Assembly (NCBI GenBank): GCA_025529335.1
Contig: JAMYHX010000033.1
Location: 62,001 to 126,000, forward strand
Direction of reading: 5' to 3'
Length of the DNA stretch: 64,000 bases
From: Rhizopus sp. PT2906
Lineage: Eukaryota; Mucoromycota; Mucoromycetes; Mucorales; Rhizopodaceae
The notes beneath the pieces are model-generated. The model saw only the letters and a list, made by a program, of their open reading frames with translations. It ran no database searches and was not told where the DNA came from. The stretch's first letter is position 1. Every line of letters starts with the position of its first letter. Below, piece after piece: positions 1 to 10,945 of the stretch. Position numbers and translations under genes: made by a program.

Positions 1-338
1 AACTATCATTTTTAATATCTTCTTTACTCTCCCAAATAAAAGAAACGTAAAGAGTCCCATTGTACTTTCTGTTTATTACAACTACTAACACCACTGTATC
101 AATTTTTATCTTTTTCAAGGCAATATGGACAATAGGCTATACAAATCTTTTTGCGTCTATTTCAAAGAAACAGTAAACGAAGGAAGTCATTTTACAAAAG
201 CTTTTCATTACTCGAATGAATGCCCTTATTACTTAGGCTCAGAGGTAGGATTGGAAATGTGCTTTATATGTTTAACGAATTTTGGAATGGCTTTTCTTTA
301 TCCAGACTCATAATAATAAATATAATGAAGTGAACCAT

Positions 339-1755
339 ATGAAGGCATGCTATTCTGGAGCACTTCTACTGTGCTCTCACTACAAATCAAGAGAAAGACT
401 AACCAAGAGGTTCCCCGTTAAGTCAAAAGGGCTTGATGTCTGTAAGAGTGGATGCATGCTGTACGATGAAAATGCAAAGATAGACGAGAAGTGCAACAAC
501 TCCAAGTGTGAAGGAAACAAGACTTGTGCTAAGAAGAAGATGTGCCTTCCGTTTATCGATCAACTTGCACTACTCATGCAGTCATCCAGGAAGAACGAGA
601 AAAAGCCTGGAGTGCTGTACGGTGTTTTTGACGGAGCACTTGGCGAAAAATTGCCCAAAGTTTACAGCAAGAAAAAGGATAGATTGGTCATTTACCTTGG
701 TTTTTTCGTTGATGACTTTCAAATCTTCAAAAATGGACAGCATACAATGGGCGTATTTCACTTGATCACCCTGAGCTTACTGGAGGTGATCCGTACCGAA
801 AGTAAGTACATGCTGCAAGTATGTATCGCTCCTAGTCCTACACTGCCAAAGGACTTCTTTTCCTTCGTCAAGCTCATCATGAAAGAATTAATGATCTTAG
901 AGGGTGAGGAATTTAAGCTTGCTGGTTCTAATATGGCAATCAATGCACATCTGCTGTTCGCTGGCGATGATATCCCCGTATGTGCAAAGCTTGCTGGGCA
1001 GTCGGAGCATACTCATCCCAGTGGATGTAGATGCTGTACAACTAAGGTTGTCAGAACCGAAGGAAGAAATGTTTTTTATCCTTCCAATTCCATTACTTAC
1101 CGAACCAAAGCTACGTTTACGATGACAGATGTGGATTCTGGCCAAAAGCCTCCTACGCCGTTTGCTGGTTTGAAGCGCTTCCATGGCGCATTTTTTTTCC
1201 CAGTAGACTTCATGTACTTGTTTGGTTGCAATATTGGACCATAAATTGCACGATTAATAACAACGGACGACTTCTCCATTGACAAAAGGTATCAGCACCC
1301 TTTGCGCTTGACAAACAAAGATATTCAAAACATCAATTCTCTCTTGAAATCGTCATGTCCGCTTGTCCCAACAACCTTCTCAAGTGTTATGAAAAACGTT
1401 GAAAGTGAATATAACCGTGCAGTTGATTGGATTCACTTCTTAAGGTATAGTCTGCCAACAACAGTGGCCAGCTTCTTTGATAAAACTACTCGACAGAAGA
1501 TAGTGTGCATATGGAGAATATGCAATCCTGCTTCTCAAAGAAATAGTCAGCAACCAAAGAAAGTACCGTGATACTTCGTCCATCACTTTACACCACCCTG
1601 ATGGTCAGGAACTGATCATTGGAACTCAAGTTTCAAATGCTATGGTGACCCCTACACAAGACTTGACATCAAACAGTCTACCTGAGTTGGTTCGACAAAC
1701 AGCAACAATAATTAGCTCTACTTTTCATAATAAAATTAATATATTGAAAGGAGAC
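339..1755 (+). mobile_element. Decayed CACTA (Tnp2/Transposase_21-type) transposase
   Basis: Transposase remnant of a CACTA (En/Spm) DNA transposon. The reading frame from the ATG at 339 carries the Cys-rich pattern 'DVCKSGCMLYDE', a 'DGALG' region, then 'FFVDDFQIFKNGQHTMG' and 'GDDIPVCAKLAGQSEHTH' followed by a CxC motif, in the order seen in Transposase_21 proteins. An in-frame stop lies at 1242-1244, after which the same frame continues to 1571. Coding-like sequence then resumes in another frame to about 1755, so at least one nonsense mutation and one frameshift have killed it. No terminal repeats were found in the window; the 5' part may lie upstream. It could be a domesticated fragment, but the lesions argue against function. 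Confidence 0.6.
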
Positions 1756-1759
1756 CTTT

Positions 1760-2316
1760 ATAAGATGTATTATCTTTGTTGTTTGTATAGTAAAATACAA
1801 ATATAGTGCAATACTATCTCATATAAAAGACTCAAGTTTGTATGGTTGGCATAATTTTTGACAGCATCCAGATGCGGAAATTCAAAAAAAGGTATAACAA
1901 ACCGTCACAGACTAGTCACTTAATTTTTTTTTTGTAAGACCTCACTTCATTGTTTTTGGACTATAAAATTACGCGATTTTCCTTTTTCTTTATATTTTTT
2001 TTTCCACAGTGAAAACAATAAAGGTAAAGTAATATGTTTGTTTGGGATAAGTAAAGACATGATGAATATAAGCTGGCACCAGTCCGAACATTGAATGAAG
2101 GACAACGCAAAGTAAGGATGCCATTTATACGCTCGGCATCCCTGAAAAACAATGCTTATCCAAACTATAAATGTCTTGAAGAACACCTTTTGCTAACCTA
2201 CCATCTTAGGACAATCGATGGATGTTTTTGTTTAAATCTATTTATAATAAATTTTTTTATTGACAAAACTTACAAGTGTTACAGATTTTGTTTCTCTTTT
2301 TTTTTTATCTGTTACC
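1760..2316. other. Intergenic, AT-rich
   Basis: Region between the transposase relic and the next gene. It contains poly-T runs at 1923-1935 and 1998-2007 and holds the promoter of the TPR/MBL gene. I see no supported gene in it. Confidence 0.6.
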
Positions 2317-3639
2317 ATGGTTTCGCCTTGTGCACCTAATGATAAATCATATAAAATAACCAATCGTGCTAATGAGTACTTTGAAAAGGGACTGTATTCA
2401 GATGCTATTGCAGAATACACAAAAGCACTTAAGCTTGTAACCGAACCTTGTGATGATGACTACTTAGCCCTAATCTATACTAATCGCAGTGCAAGCTATT
2501 TACAACTCAATGAGTATGAAAATGCCAAAGAAGACGCATCTCGAGCAATGGCAATTGCTCGACATTGGGCAAAAGTATTTAAAGTATAAATACACAAATG
2601 AATTTTATTGACAGTTATTTTAAGGGGTACTTTAGGTACGGACAAGTACTCTTAAAATTATCAAAATATGATGAAGCTATCGAATACTTTAAACAAGCCT
2701 CAACTTTAGTAAGTTAAAAAAAGAGGTCTTTATAAACATCATCCAATCTTGTTTTCTGTAGGATCCTGAAAATAGCAAGAATATATCGCTGTTTATTACA
2801 AAAGCCCTGATCGATAAAGATAATGATGCAATGGGTATCAAAATACTTCAACTGGTTACAGGAAAAGACATTGCAGTAGATAAAAACATGCTGAATCCTA
2901 TTCAAAATAAACTATATGAATTTGCTTCACACATGAAGAACATCATTCATGTCATTGTAGATATTGAATCAAAACAATGTATTCTTGTAGACCCTGTAAG
3001 TTGATTTGATATAAAAATGAAATCATGTGTGCAAACAAAGTTAATCTGTAGTGCTGGGATATAGATGGTATCTTGAAGTATGTCCATGATCAAGGCTACA
3101 CTATCGTTGCTACCGTTGTCACACATTATCACTTTGACCATGTTGGTGGATCTCCTCCTGCCCCATACGATGCATTCTTACCCATTAAAATATCGGGCCT
3201 ATCTCATCTGCTGAAGAAGCTGCCTCATATTAAGGCATATATTCATCCTCTTGATATTCCTTACATTCACGGTATACAAATGAATCGACTTGTCCCTACC
3301 TGTACTACAACCATTACGTCTGAACTAAAGGTCGGACACATCCATATTCGTTTTCTACATACACCTGGTCACACTCCTGGGTCGCAGTCGCTCCTGATCA
3401 ATCAATCACGCTTGATCGCTGGCGATACTCTATTATGCTGCGGACACTGCGGTCGAACTGATTTGCCTGGAGGAGATCGGAAAGCAATGGAGCATACCTT
3501 ACGACATATCCTTGGATCCTTGGATGACCGTATCGTGGTTTATCCTGGCCATGACTACGGTACGACTTGGTCTACTATTGGTATAGAAAGAGAAAACGGC
3601 TGTCTAGGAGATGACTTGGTAGGATTTGGCATGCGATAA
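2317..3639 (+). CDS. TPR domain fused to metallo-beta-lactamase-fold hydrolase
   Basis: Predicted 387-residue protein in four phase-0 exons: 2317-2574, 2625-2708, 2762-2995 and 3052-3639. The N-terminal ~115 residues form TPR helices ('NRANEYFEKGLYSDAIAEYT', 'YTNRSASYLQLNEYENAKED', 'YGQVLLKLSKYDEAIEYF'). A linker leads to a metallo-beta-lactamase fold of the glyoxalase II / hydroxyacylglutathione hydrolase branch. The metal ligands are intact: 'THYHFDHVGG' (HxHxDH, 3121-3150), 'HTPGHTPGS', the bridging Asp in 'AGDTLLCCG' and the last His in 'YPGHDYG'. It is probably a two-metal thioester hydrolase or persulfide dioxygenase-like enzyme; substrate unknown. The TPR part suggests docking to a partner such as a chaperone. 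An ATG at 2317 is preferred because residues upstream in the same frame are hydrophobic and untypical. Confidence 0.8.
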
Positions 3640-3732
3640 GCCACACAAAAAGTCATAATGAAACCCTGCACTACGCAAACACCATTTAGAGGCTAAAAAA
3701 AATAAACTAAAATATAACAAGTATAAAATATT

Positions 3733-3763
<31 letters not shown>

Positions 3764-3791
3764 CCCTTCTTTTTCAAAGTTTAGAGAAAAA
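3640..3791. other. Intergenic with long poly-T tract
   Basis: Short spacer containing a T-rich run of more than 30 bases at about 3730-3763, followed by the start of the eRF1 gene. The tract could act as a nucleosome-excluding promoter element; that is inference. Confidence 0.5.
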
Positions 3792-5275
3792 ATGTCCTCA
3801 GCACCAGACGCAACAGATGAAAATGTCGAAATTTGGAAGATGAAGAAGTTGATCAAAAACCTTCAGATGGCCAGAGGGTAAAAAAAAAAGTTTTTTATTG
3901 CATATATATTTACTTATAGCTACTAGTAATGGTACCTCGATGATTTCACTTGTTATTCGTAAGTTTATACTAGACATATTGAATAACTTGGACAAAATAT
4001 TCACTAATAAGCTATTAGCCCCCAAGGATCAAATTTCTCGTGTAGTCAAGATGTTGGCTGATGAATATGGTACTGCCTCTAATATCAAATCTCGTGTGAA
4101 CAGACTCTCTGTATTGTCTGCTATTACTTCTACACAACAACGTTTAAAGCTCTATAACAGAGGTGAGTAAATGTATTGATAAACAAAATAGTAACTCATG
4201 CTTTTTAATAGTTCCTGACAACGGATTAGTCATTTACTGTGGCACAATCATCACAGATGAAGGCAAGGAAAAGAAAGTGAATATCGACTTCGAGCCACAC
4301 AAACCTATCAATACTTCACTCTATTTGTGTGATAACAAATTCCACGTCGAGCCTCTTGCTGAACTCTTGGATAATGATGCCAAATTCGGCTTCATCGTCA
4401 TGGACGGTAACGGTACCTTGTTTGGTACTGTGTGTGGTAACGTACGTGATGTGATCCACAAGCTTACTGTCGATTTGCCCAAGAAGCACGGTCGTGGTGG
4501 TCAATCCGCCCTTCGTTTCTCTCGTCTTCGTGAAGAAAAGCGACACAACTATGTGCGAAAGATTGCTGAATTGGCCGTCCAACTGTTCATCACCAACGAC
4601 AAGGTCAACGTCGTTGGTTTAGTCTTGGCAGGTTCTGCTGACTTTAAGAACGAATTGTCGCAATCCGATCTCTTCGATCCTCGTCTTCGTGCCAAGGTTG
4701 TCAAGATTGTAGATGTCTCTTATGGTGGCGAAAACGGTTTTAACCAAGCCATTGAATTATCTGCTGAAGCTCTTTCTAATGTCAAGTTCATTCAAGAAAA
4801 GAGATTGATTGGTGATTACTTTAGCGAAATTTCTCAAGATACAGGTAAATACTGCTTTGGTGTGGATGATACCTTGAAGGCCCTCGAAATGGGTGCAGTA
4901 GAGACATTGATTGTCTGGGAAAACTTGGCTACAAACCGTTATACTCTTCGTGATGCCTCAGGCGCAGAGGTTATTGCTTATCCTAACCCTGAAGAAGAAA
5001 AGAGCAAATCTTTCTTGGCTGATAATAGTCCTGAAGCTACAACCAATGCAGAAATGGAAGTTATTGAATGTATGCCCCTTTTAGAATGGTTCACACAGAA
5101 ATACAAGGAATTTGGTGCCAACTTGGAAATCATTACAGACCGATCTCAAGAAGGTGCACAGTTTGTTAGAGGTTTTGGTGGTATCGGTGGTATTCTTCGA
5201 TACCGTGTCAACTTTGAACAGCTCAATTATGAATCAGATGAATTTATCTCTGATGATGATGAAGAATATATCTAG
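3792..5275 (+). CDS. SUP45: Eukaryotic peptide chain release factor 1 (eRF1)
   Basis: Class I release factor that recognises all three stop codons in the ribosomal A site and triggers peptidyl-tRNA hydrolysis together with eRF3. Four exons: 3792-3877, 3927-3958, 4019-4162 and 4212-5275, giving 441 residues, close to the family's usual ~437. Domain 1 has the stop-codon-reading 'NIKS' motif ('ASNIKSRVNR'). Domain 2 has the catalytic GGQ ('HGRGGQSALRF', about 4489-4521). Domain 3 follows to an acidic C-terminus ('DEFISDDDEEYI') that binds eRF3. Exon 2 is only 32 nt; it restores the conserved run 'GNGTSMISLVIPPKD', which fixes both flanking introns. It lies 150 bp downstream of the TPR/MBL gene on the same strand. 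Essentially certain. Confidence 0.97.
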
Positions 5276-5688
5276 AGTTTGTGTTAATCGCGTGTGTGCG
5301 TGCGTGTATATATTATACAGAAAAAAATGAATTGTTGAACAAAAACAATAAAAAATAGTCAAGTGTCTATTTGTTATATTATCGTAAATACTTGGAAGAA
5401 TCGAGCAACATAAACATACGTCATTTTATTTGACTATTATTAACTTATAAATGATAAAGTAGATTCTCTATAGCTTTAGTAATAGTATCTGAATTGTGAT
5501 GATTCCTAAAATGCTATCATTAATATAACACTCGTAATATTTTGTTCTCCGAACCTTTTCTTCTTTCCCGCATTCAATGGAAGATTGTAAATCCAGCTTA
5601 CAATTCTGTCTATATAATAGATAACTTGTCAACAATGAAAAAACACTCCCTAAGAGACCACAAGCTAAATTGATGGAATTGCCAAAAT
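5276..5688. other. Convergent 3' spacer
   Basis: Space between the eRF1 stop codon and the stop codon of the MFS gene on the opposite strand. AT-rich; it should hold both 3' UTRs. Nothing else seen. Confidence 0.6.
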
Positions 5689-7462
5689 CTATAACTTATT
5701 ATTAGAATATGTATCTTCAAAAGATCGATTCAGCTTACGATAATAGGGTCCATCACTTAATGGATAAATATATGAAGCGATCACTCCTCCTGTGCATCCT
5801 ACCATGACAACGACTGCTACTGCTACTGCACGAATTTCCAAGTTTGGAAAGTTGACTGCAGACCAACCGACAGTGGCAGAGGCTATGCATATCACATGTA
5901 AGTAAAAGATTATGTGAGGTTTACTTTCATTAGTTACATTGTAGACCAACACCAAAAGGAATAATAAAGAGTGCACCGTACTTTGCTAAAGTCATTTTAG
6001 ATCTCACAGCACACTTTAGGTTATATTAACACTTACCCCATCGATCTTCAAGGATTTTTAATAAAAGGAATCCAAAGGCGCCTATTGCAAATCCGCTCGC
6101 CATAACAATGCCTCTTTTATTGTTGTATCTATCTGTTAGATATCCGCCAAGCAAAATAGCGAATGCTTGAACTGCACTAGGTGGAGCAGATAACAGCTGA
6201 GATGTCAACACGGGGAATCCGAACCCTGATTTTGAATACATTAGAATGCCCCGTTTATGCATATATGCATTATAGCCTACCATCAATGATGATCGGTGTA
6301 AATACTTGATAACTCGTAAAGTTGATAGCGTTTAGTATATAAACAATAGCGAAAAGAATCGTTTTCCAATCTGCGCATGCTTTGATGACCGTTTTCACAT
6401 TCACCTGTGCGTTTGTTGACTCTGTTTGTGTGTATGACTTGTGTAATGCCTTTTGTTCATCTGTCAACCACGGAACGTGTTGAACGTCGTCAAATAAATA
6501 GAAATAGGAGATAACGCTAAGGCATATAGTAGGCACTCCTTCCAGAATAAATAAATACTGCCAACCATGCAAACCCTTTTGTCCCTCAAGAAAGGAGGTA
6601 CCGTATGCAATCGGGCCGGAAACAACACCGGATATAGAAGACATACAGAGCATCATAGCAACACGTAGCGTGAATTGTCTAGGCTTGTATACTTTAGACA
6701 TCAAATAAAGAATGCCAGGAATGTATCCGCTTTCGGCAGCCCTACAATTATTTCCATTTAAGTATAAAAGCTCTCTTCTTCTTCTTGATCTATTTTACCC
6801 GAGAAACAATCGACATATGAGGAGACTTTGAAAGTTTTTTGCGAATGCCATGATAAGTGTAACAAACCCCCATACAAACATAATAAACGATAGCCACATG
6901 ACAGCATTTGTACGTTTTAAGATGATATTGGATGGTACTTCGAATATGATCTTTTATAATGTGTCAAAAAGATGAATCGACTGTTATCAATCTACTTACG
7001 TATGTAATGTAAAATGCAGATATAGCCATGCTCAGTTGCTTTGGAGTTAACTAAATAAAGAAAGTTAGTCCCCCTGAATGTCTCTTGTTTTTTTTATCAA
7101 TTGCTTATTGTACATTCAAATCTACTTGGATACCTGCTAAACTGTAATAACATAGATAAGCATATTTTCAGTTTTCGTAATGCAATTTTTTACCTAGCAT
7201 TTCCAATATTGGCACGATCTAAAAAGTCTACAAAATAAAAGATACAGAATAAAGGCATCATGCGTTTATCAATGATGCGCGTGATATTCTTTTCCTCTTT
7301 TTCAGCATCATCAATACGAGACATAAGCGCTTGTTCATGACTGAAGGTTTTTTCAATGACGATGTCACCAACGAGGGTCTTTGAGGCACTTGATCCTGTC
7401 TGAACGAGATTGATTTTGTCGCCTCCTTCGAGCATTGTGTCTGTATTGACTCTTTCTAACAT
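5689..7462 (-). CDS. MFS transporter, anion:cation symporter (allantoate permease-like) family
   Basis: Membrane transporter of the major facilitator superfamily. About eight exons run from the ATG at 7462 to the TAG at 5689. A ~65-residue hydrophilic N-terminus precedes 'RIIDKRMMPLFCIFYF' and 'VDFLDRANIGNA', the helix-1 signature of the fungal anion:cation symporter family (allantoate, pantothenate, nicotinate, vitamin H transporters). The central part has 'RVAMMLCMSSISGVVSGP', 'HGWQYLFILEGVPT' and 'SYFYLFDDVQHVPWLTDEQ', typical of the sixth helix and central loop. 'LLGGYLTDRYNNKRG' is the MFS loop in the C-terminal half. Substrate cannot be read from sequence. Introns are placed from family continuity, e.g. 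'NIGNA' joins 'SLAGIQVDLN' across 7145-7193. Confidence 0.8.
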
Positions 7463-7735
7463 ATCTAAATAAAATAAAGAAAAAGAATAAAAGAAAACTA
7501 AATAAAAGGGACCCTATTTTAAACAAAAACTTGCATTATGCATTTAGAAAGCATTGAGCCCCCCTTTTTTTCGTTTGTGGTGAAATTTTAAGTCATTTAT
7601 TCCCTTGTTTCTATTGCAACTAACATTAATTTATAAAAATCATAACGCATGCAAGAAGAAAAAAAAATTGAAGCAACATCTTTATATGAATTGAAATGCA
7701 CAGATGAAAATAAATTAGTCTATAAATGGTATTTC
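7463..7735. other. Spacer between MFS and permease genes
   Basis: Holds the MFS promoter and the 3' end of the permease gene. AT-rich, nothing else recognised. Confidence 0.5.
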
Positions 7736-9367
7736 TTAAAGTTCGGTTTTGCTATCGGCTTCTAGTCTCTTCTTCTCTAAGATACAAGCATCTTGATATC
7801 CAGGGATCCAGCCCAGTAAAAGTCGACCCAAACCAGGCTTACGTACACGAATGAACCAGATGGGGATAGCAATGAGTCCAATGATAATACAGATAATATA
7901 TTGGTATACACCAGCAGATCCAGCATCAATAAGAGGCGCAATAACCAAGTAAATGTCAATGATGACAAAGAAAATAGCCAGAGGTAACCACACTTTGAAT
8001 GGTCTAGGCAAATCTCTAGTCTTTTTCTTGAATCTCATGAGAATCAATCCAAAGACAGCAAATCCGTAAAAGAGCCAGCCAGTAAAACTGTACATTTTGG
8101 CCAAATAAGTAAAGTCGCCAGGGATACACCAGATGGTGGCAATGATACCAACCAAGATAAGCGCACGAATCGGGCTGTCACGTTTTTCACTAAGTTTACC
8201 AAATAATGGTGGCATAAACACACTGTCTTCATTAGCAGCAGCCATCACTAAACGAGAAGCACCCCAGATGTTTCCATTCACTGCTCCAAAGGTAGAGAGA
8301 ACGACCATGATAGCAAAGAAATAGGCTCCACCTGTGCCCATAGCTACACGACCAAGCTGCATAGCAACAGTGGATGAGGTGGCTACAGTCTGGATTGGAA
8401 GAGTTGCAAAATAGGCCACATTACCAAGTACATAGACTGTGGTTACGAGTGTACAGGAAATGAAGATAGCTAATGGTAGGTTACGCTTGGGGTTCTTGAC
8501 TTCACCCACGCCATAATTCAAATTGTTCCAGCCATTGTAGGAAAAGAGAGCCATATACATTGCTGTTCCATAGTCCAATGCATTACGAGAACTGCCGTCA
8601 AACGCATTTTGAAAGTTTTCTGTATGCCCTTTACCGAGCCATACCCAGCCAATGATAATGATCATAATCAAAGCAATCAGTTTTGCAAATGTAAACACAT
8701 TGGCAACCAAGGCACCTGCTCGTCGTCCAAATGCATTTAAGAAAACAACAACCCAGATACAACCTATGGTGACTAGCTTGAGTGCATAGTTGGGCATTTC
8801 TACAGCTGCTCCAGTAAGATCGTTGGGATCGAAATAAGCCATTTGTAGAATATACTGCGCAAACACTGTGGCGATGGATGCTGTACCGATTGGATTTGTC
8901 AATAATAAATTGGACCAGGTAAATGTCAAACCAAGACAGATACCATAAGCTGATTTCAAGTATTGATATTCACCACCTGATTTTGTAATCATTGTGCCTA
9001 ATTCAGCATAACATAGCGCGCCAATCATACTTAATAAACCTCCTACTGTCCAGACCAAGAGGGAAGGAGCTACTGCTCCAACTTTTAGAGTCACAGGACC
9101 TGGAGAAGCAAAGATACCACTGCCGATAATCAACCCTACAATCTGACAGCCGATAAATACGCATGAAAAGACTATAGATAGATAGATACTTACCATATTA
9201 CAACTGCTCATCAATCCCATATGCGGCTCAACACCGTTGTGTGCTTTAGGCCCATCTGCTTCAATAGTATGTAAGCCTGATTCAATTGAGGTAATAGAGT
9301 TCTTCTTTTCTAATTGTTCTCCAAAAGATGCAGAAGACTCTGCTTTATCACCATGGTATGTGTTCAT
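7736..9367 (-). CDS. Amino-acid permease, APC superfamily (LAT/SLC7-like)
   Basis: Plasma-membrane amino-acid transporter of 526 residues with about 12 TM helices. The helix-1 signature 'IVGLIIGSGIFASPG' and the later 'KSGGEYQYLKSAYG', 'YNGWNNLNYGVGEVKNP' and 'NGNIWGASRLVMAAANED' are those of L-type/methionine permeases in fungi. One intron of exactly 51 nt (9143-9193, GTAAGT...TGTCAG) has no in-frame stop. Unspliced it would insert 17 residues into helix 1, so the conserved motif shows it must be removed. The start is taken at 9367 ('MNTYHGDKAES'); an upstream in-frame Met precedes an acceptor-like pyrimidine tract and is less likely. An RFX-type X-box lies 160 bp upstream. Confidence 0.9.
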   Translation of the reverse strand: MNTYHGDKAESSASFGEQLEKKNSITSIESGLHTIEADGPKAHNGVEPHMGLMSSCNMVSIYLSIVFSCVFIGCQIVGLIIGSGIFASPGPVTLKVGAVAPSLLVWTVGGLLSMIGALCYAELGTMITKSGGEYQYLKSAYGICLGLTFTWSNLLLTNPIGTASIATVFAQYILQMAYFDPNDLTGAAVEMPNYALKLVTIGCIWVVVFLNAFGRRAGALVANVFTFAKLIALIMIIIIGWVWLGKGHTENFQNAFDGSSRNALDYGTAMYMALFSYNGWNNLNYGVGEVKNPKRNLPLAIFISCTLVTTVYVLGNVAYFATLPIQTVATSSTVAMQLGRVAMGTGGAYFFAIMVVLSTFGAVNGNIWGASRLVMAAANEDSVFMPPLFGKLSEKRDSPIRALILVGIIATIWCIPGDFTYLAKMYSFTGWLFYGFAVFGLILMRFKKKTRDLPRPFKVWLPLAIFFVIIDIYLVIAPLIDAGSAGVYQYIICIIIGLIAIPIWFIRVRKPGLGRLLLGWIPGYQDACILEKKRLEADSKTEL

Positions 9368-9527
9368 GGGACCTTTGACAAGCAAATATAAGGGGAAGCT
9401 AAAAAAGAGAGAAAGAATCAATGATGTCGAATGACTATTTTTTTTTACTAGTCATAGAAAACTGAGACATAAAAAAACTTTTTTGAATAGGCGATTCGAT
9501 TTTAACCACTGCTAACATAAAGAATAG

Positions 9528-9540
9528 GTTGCCTGGCAAC
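9528..9540. promoter_or_regulatory. RFX-type X-box palindrome upstream of permease
   Basis: GTTGCCTGGCAAC matches the RFX/Crt1 X-box consensus (GTNRCC-N-RGYAAC) without mismatch. It sits 161 bp upstream of the permease start codon, a plausible promoter position. Binding is inference. Confidence 0.5.
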
Positions 9541-10440
9541 GTCAAATGTACCTTTCTATGTTCATTTAATCTAACGACCTCCCTATCCATCCTAATCTCT
9601 ATCATTCCATAGCTATTGTGAGATTATTTTCATATATTTCTCACACTAGTCGCACAAACAATCTAATACTGAGCTCCATTAAGGTTTACCAAATCCTCGA
9701 TCTTGTCCTACCTAAAAACAAATTATCTGCAGCTTGGTTACCTTTATTCATAAACATACAAAAAAGATCTCAAACATTATCATTCATGAGCCATAATCTA
9801 CAGGTTGATTGAATCAAGGTAACACATGCATATTATAATCAAGTATACCCGGTTGGACAGATTCAAACATGTTGATTCCATTTCAAAAAAAAAGATAAGC
9901 ACAAGTGGTGTTGTCCAATTAAAAAACGTCAAAAAAGATTTACTTTCCTATTCTGACCAATTGCAAAACACCTGTAATGACTAAAATGGAAAGATAAAAA
10001 GAACTAATTAAACAAAGGGAAGTGAGTTCTAACCACTTTGCTTTTGAAAGCTATTTGATAAAATTACGTTAAAATGAATAATCTATAGTTAAAGAAAATG
10101 TCTAATCTTAGAGGGGGAAACGATATAAAAGCCTTTGGTATAAAAACTAACACTTGCTCTAATGTTAGAAAAGAGAGACACGCTTGATGATAATTGATTG
10201 AAAAGATAGTACAACAAATAAGCATTCATGCAAAAGATAAAAATGGATTTATTAATTTTCATCTCTAAATAGCTACTATCGTATGCATTATATGAGGTTC
10301 ACCTTTAAACGCGTCATCTATGTTTTCTATCGACTTTCGTTTATTAATAGTTTGATCTTTCTTCTTTTGAATAATGTTTTTAAACATGTCAATATTGTTG
10401 TCAAAGTTGCTTAAAAAGAGAAAGAAAGAAAGAAATATAA
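9541..10440. other. Long intergenic region
   Basis: AT-rich spacer upstream of the permease. It contains a GATAAG motif near 9893, possibly GATA-factor related. One short open frame at 9618-9812 lacks any recognisable feature. No gene supported. Confidence 0.5.
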
Positions 10441-10454
10441 AACTAAGCATATTG

Positions 10455-10945
10455 TACCAACGAAGAAGTATGGAGGCGGTGGAGTGATGATTTGGAACTG
10501 CTTTCAGGCCAATGGTTTTGGTCCTTTGGTCTTGGTTGACGACACAGTTGATCAAGACAAATATATAAACATTTTAGCTCAAAACTTTCATCTCTGGTTT
10601 GCACAACCCTGCCAGCAAGAGGACAGAGACTTCATATTACAAGAGGATGGAGCTAGCTGCCATACTGGTGGCTATGCACGATGGTGGAAGGAAACCCACC
10701 AGACCAGGGGCTTTGAGTACTGGCCCGCACAAAGTTCTGATTTGAATGCGATAGAGCATGTTTGGGCCGCTTTGGGTAAACTTATCAAGGAAAGAAGAAA
10801 TGAGATAAGAAATACTGAAGAGTTGAGCATTGTATTGAGAGAAGAGTGGGAGAAAATAAGCCCTGGATTAGCGGCATGTTTGGTCGGAAGTATGTAGACT
10901 CGATGCGAGGCGGTAATTGCCGTAAAAGGAAGGTGGACGAAGTAT
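10455..10945 (+). mobile_element. Tc1/mariner (DDE_3) transposase fragment, copy 1
   Basis: C-terminal half of a Tc1/mariner transposase. It begins around 'IVPTKKYGGGGVMIWNCF', runs through 'FILQEDGASCHTGGYARWW' with the second catalytic Asp in 'QEDGASCH', and reaches 'WPAQSSDLNAIEHVWAALG', the family's WPxxSPDLNxIExxW block. One in-frame TAG at 10894-10896 interrupts the usual C-terminus, which resumes as 'TRCEAVIAVKGRWTKY' and stops at about 10945. The N-terminal HTH and the first catalytic Asp are absent, so the copy is 5'-truncated. Sequence downstream to about 11080 is shared with the second copy at 56.8-57.4 kb, so the element's 3' end is included there. Confidence 0.85.

Noticed and set aside
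9618..9812. 64-codon frame in the permease upstream region
   Set aside because: No start context, motif or hydrophobicity pattern supporting a gene.
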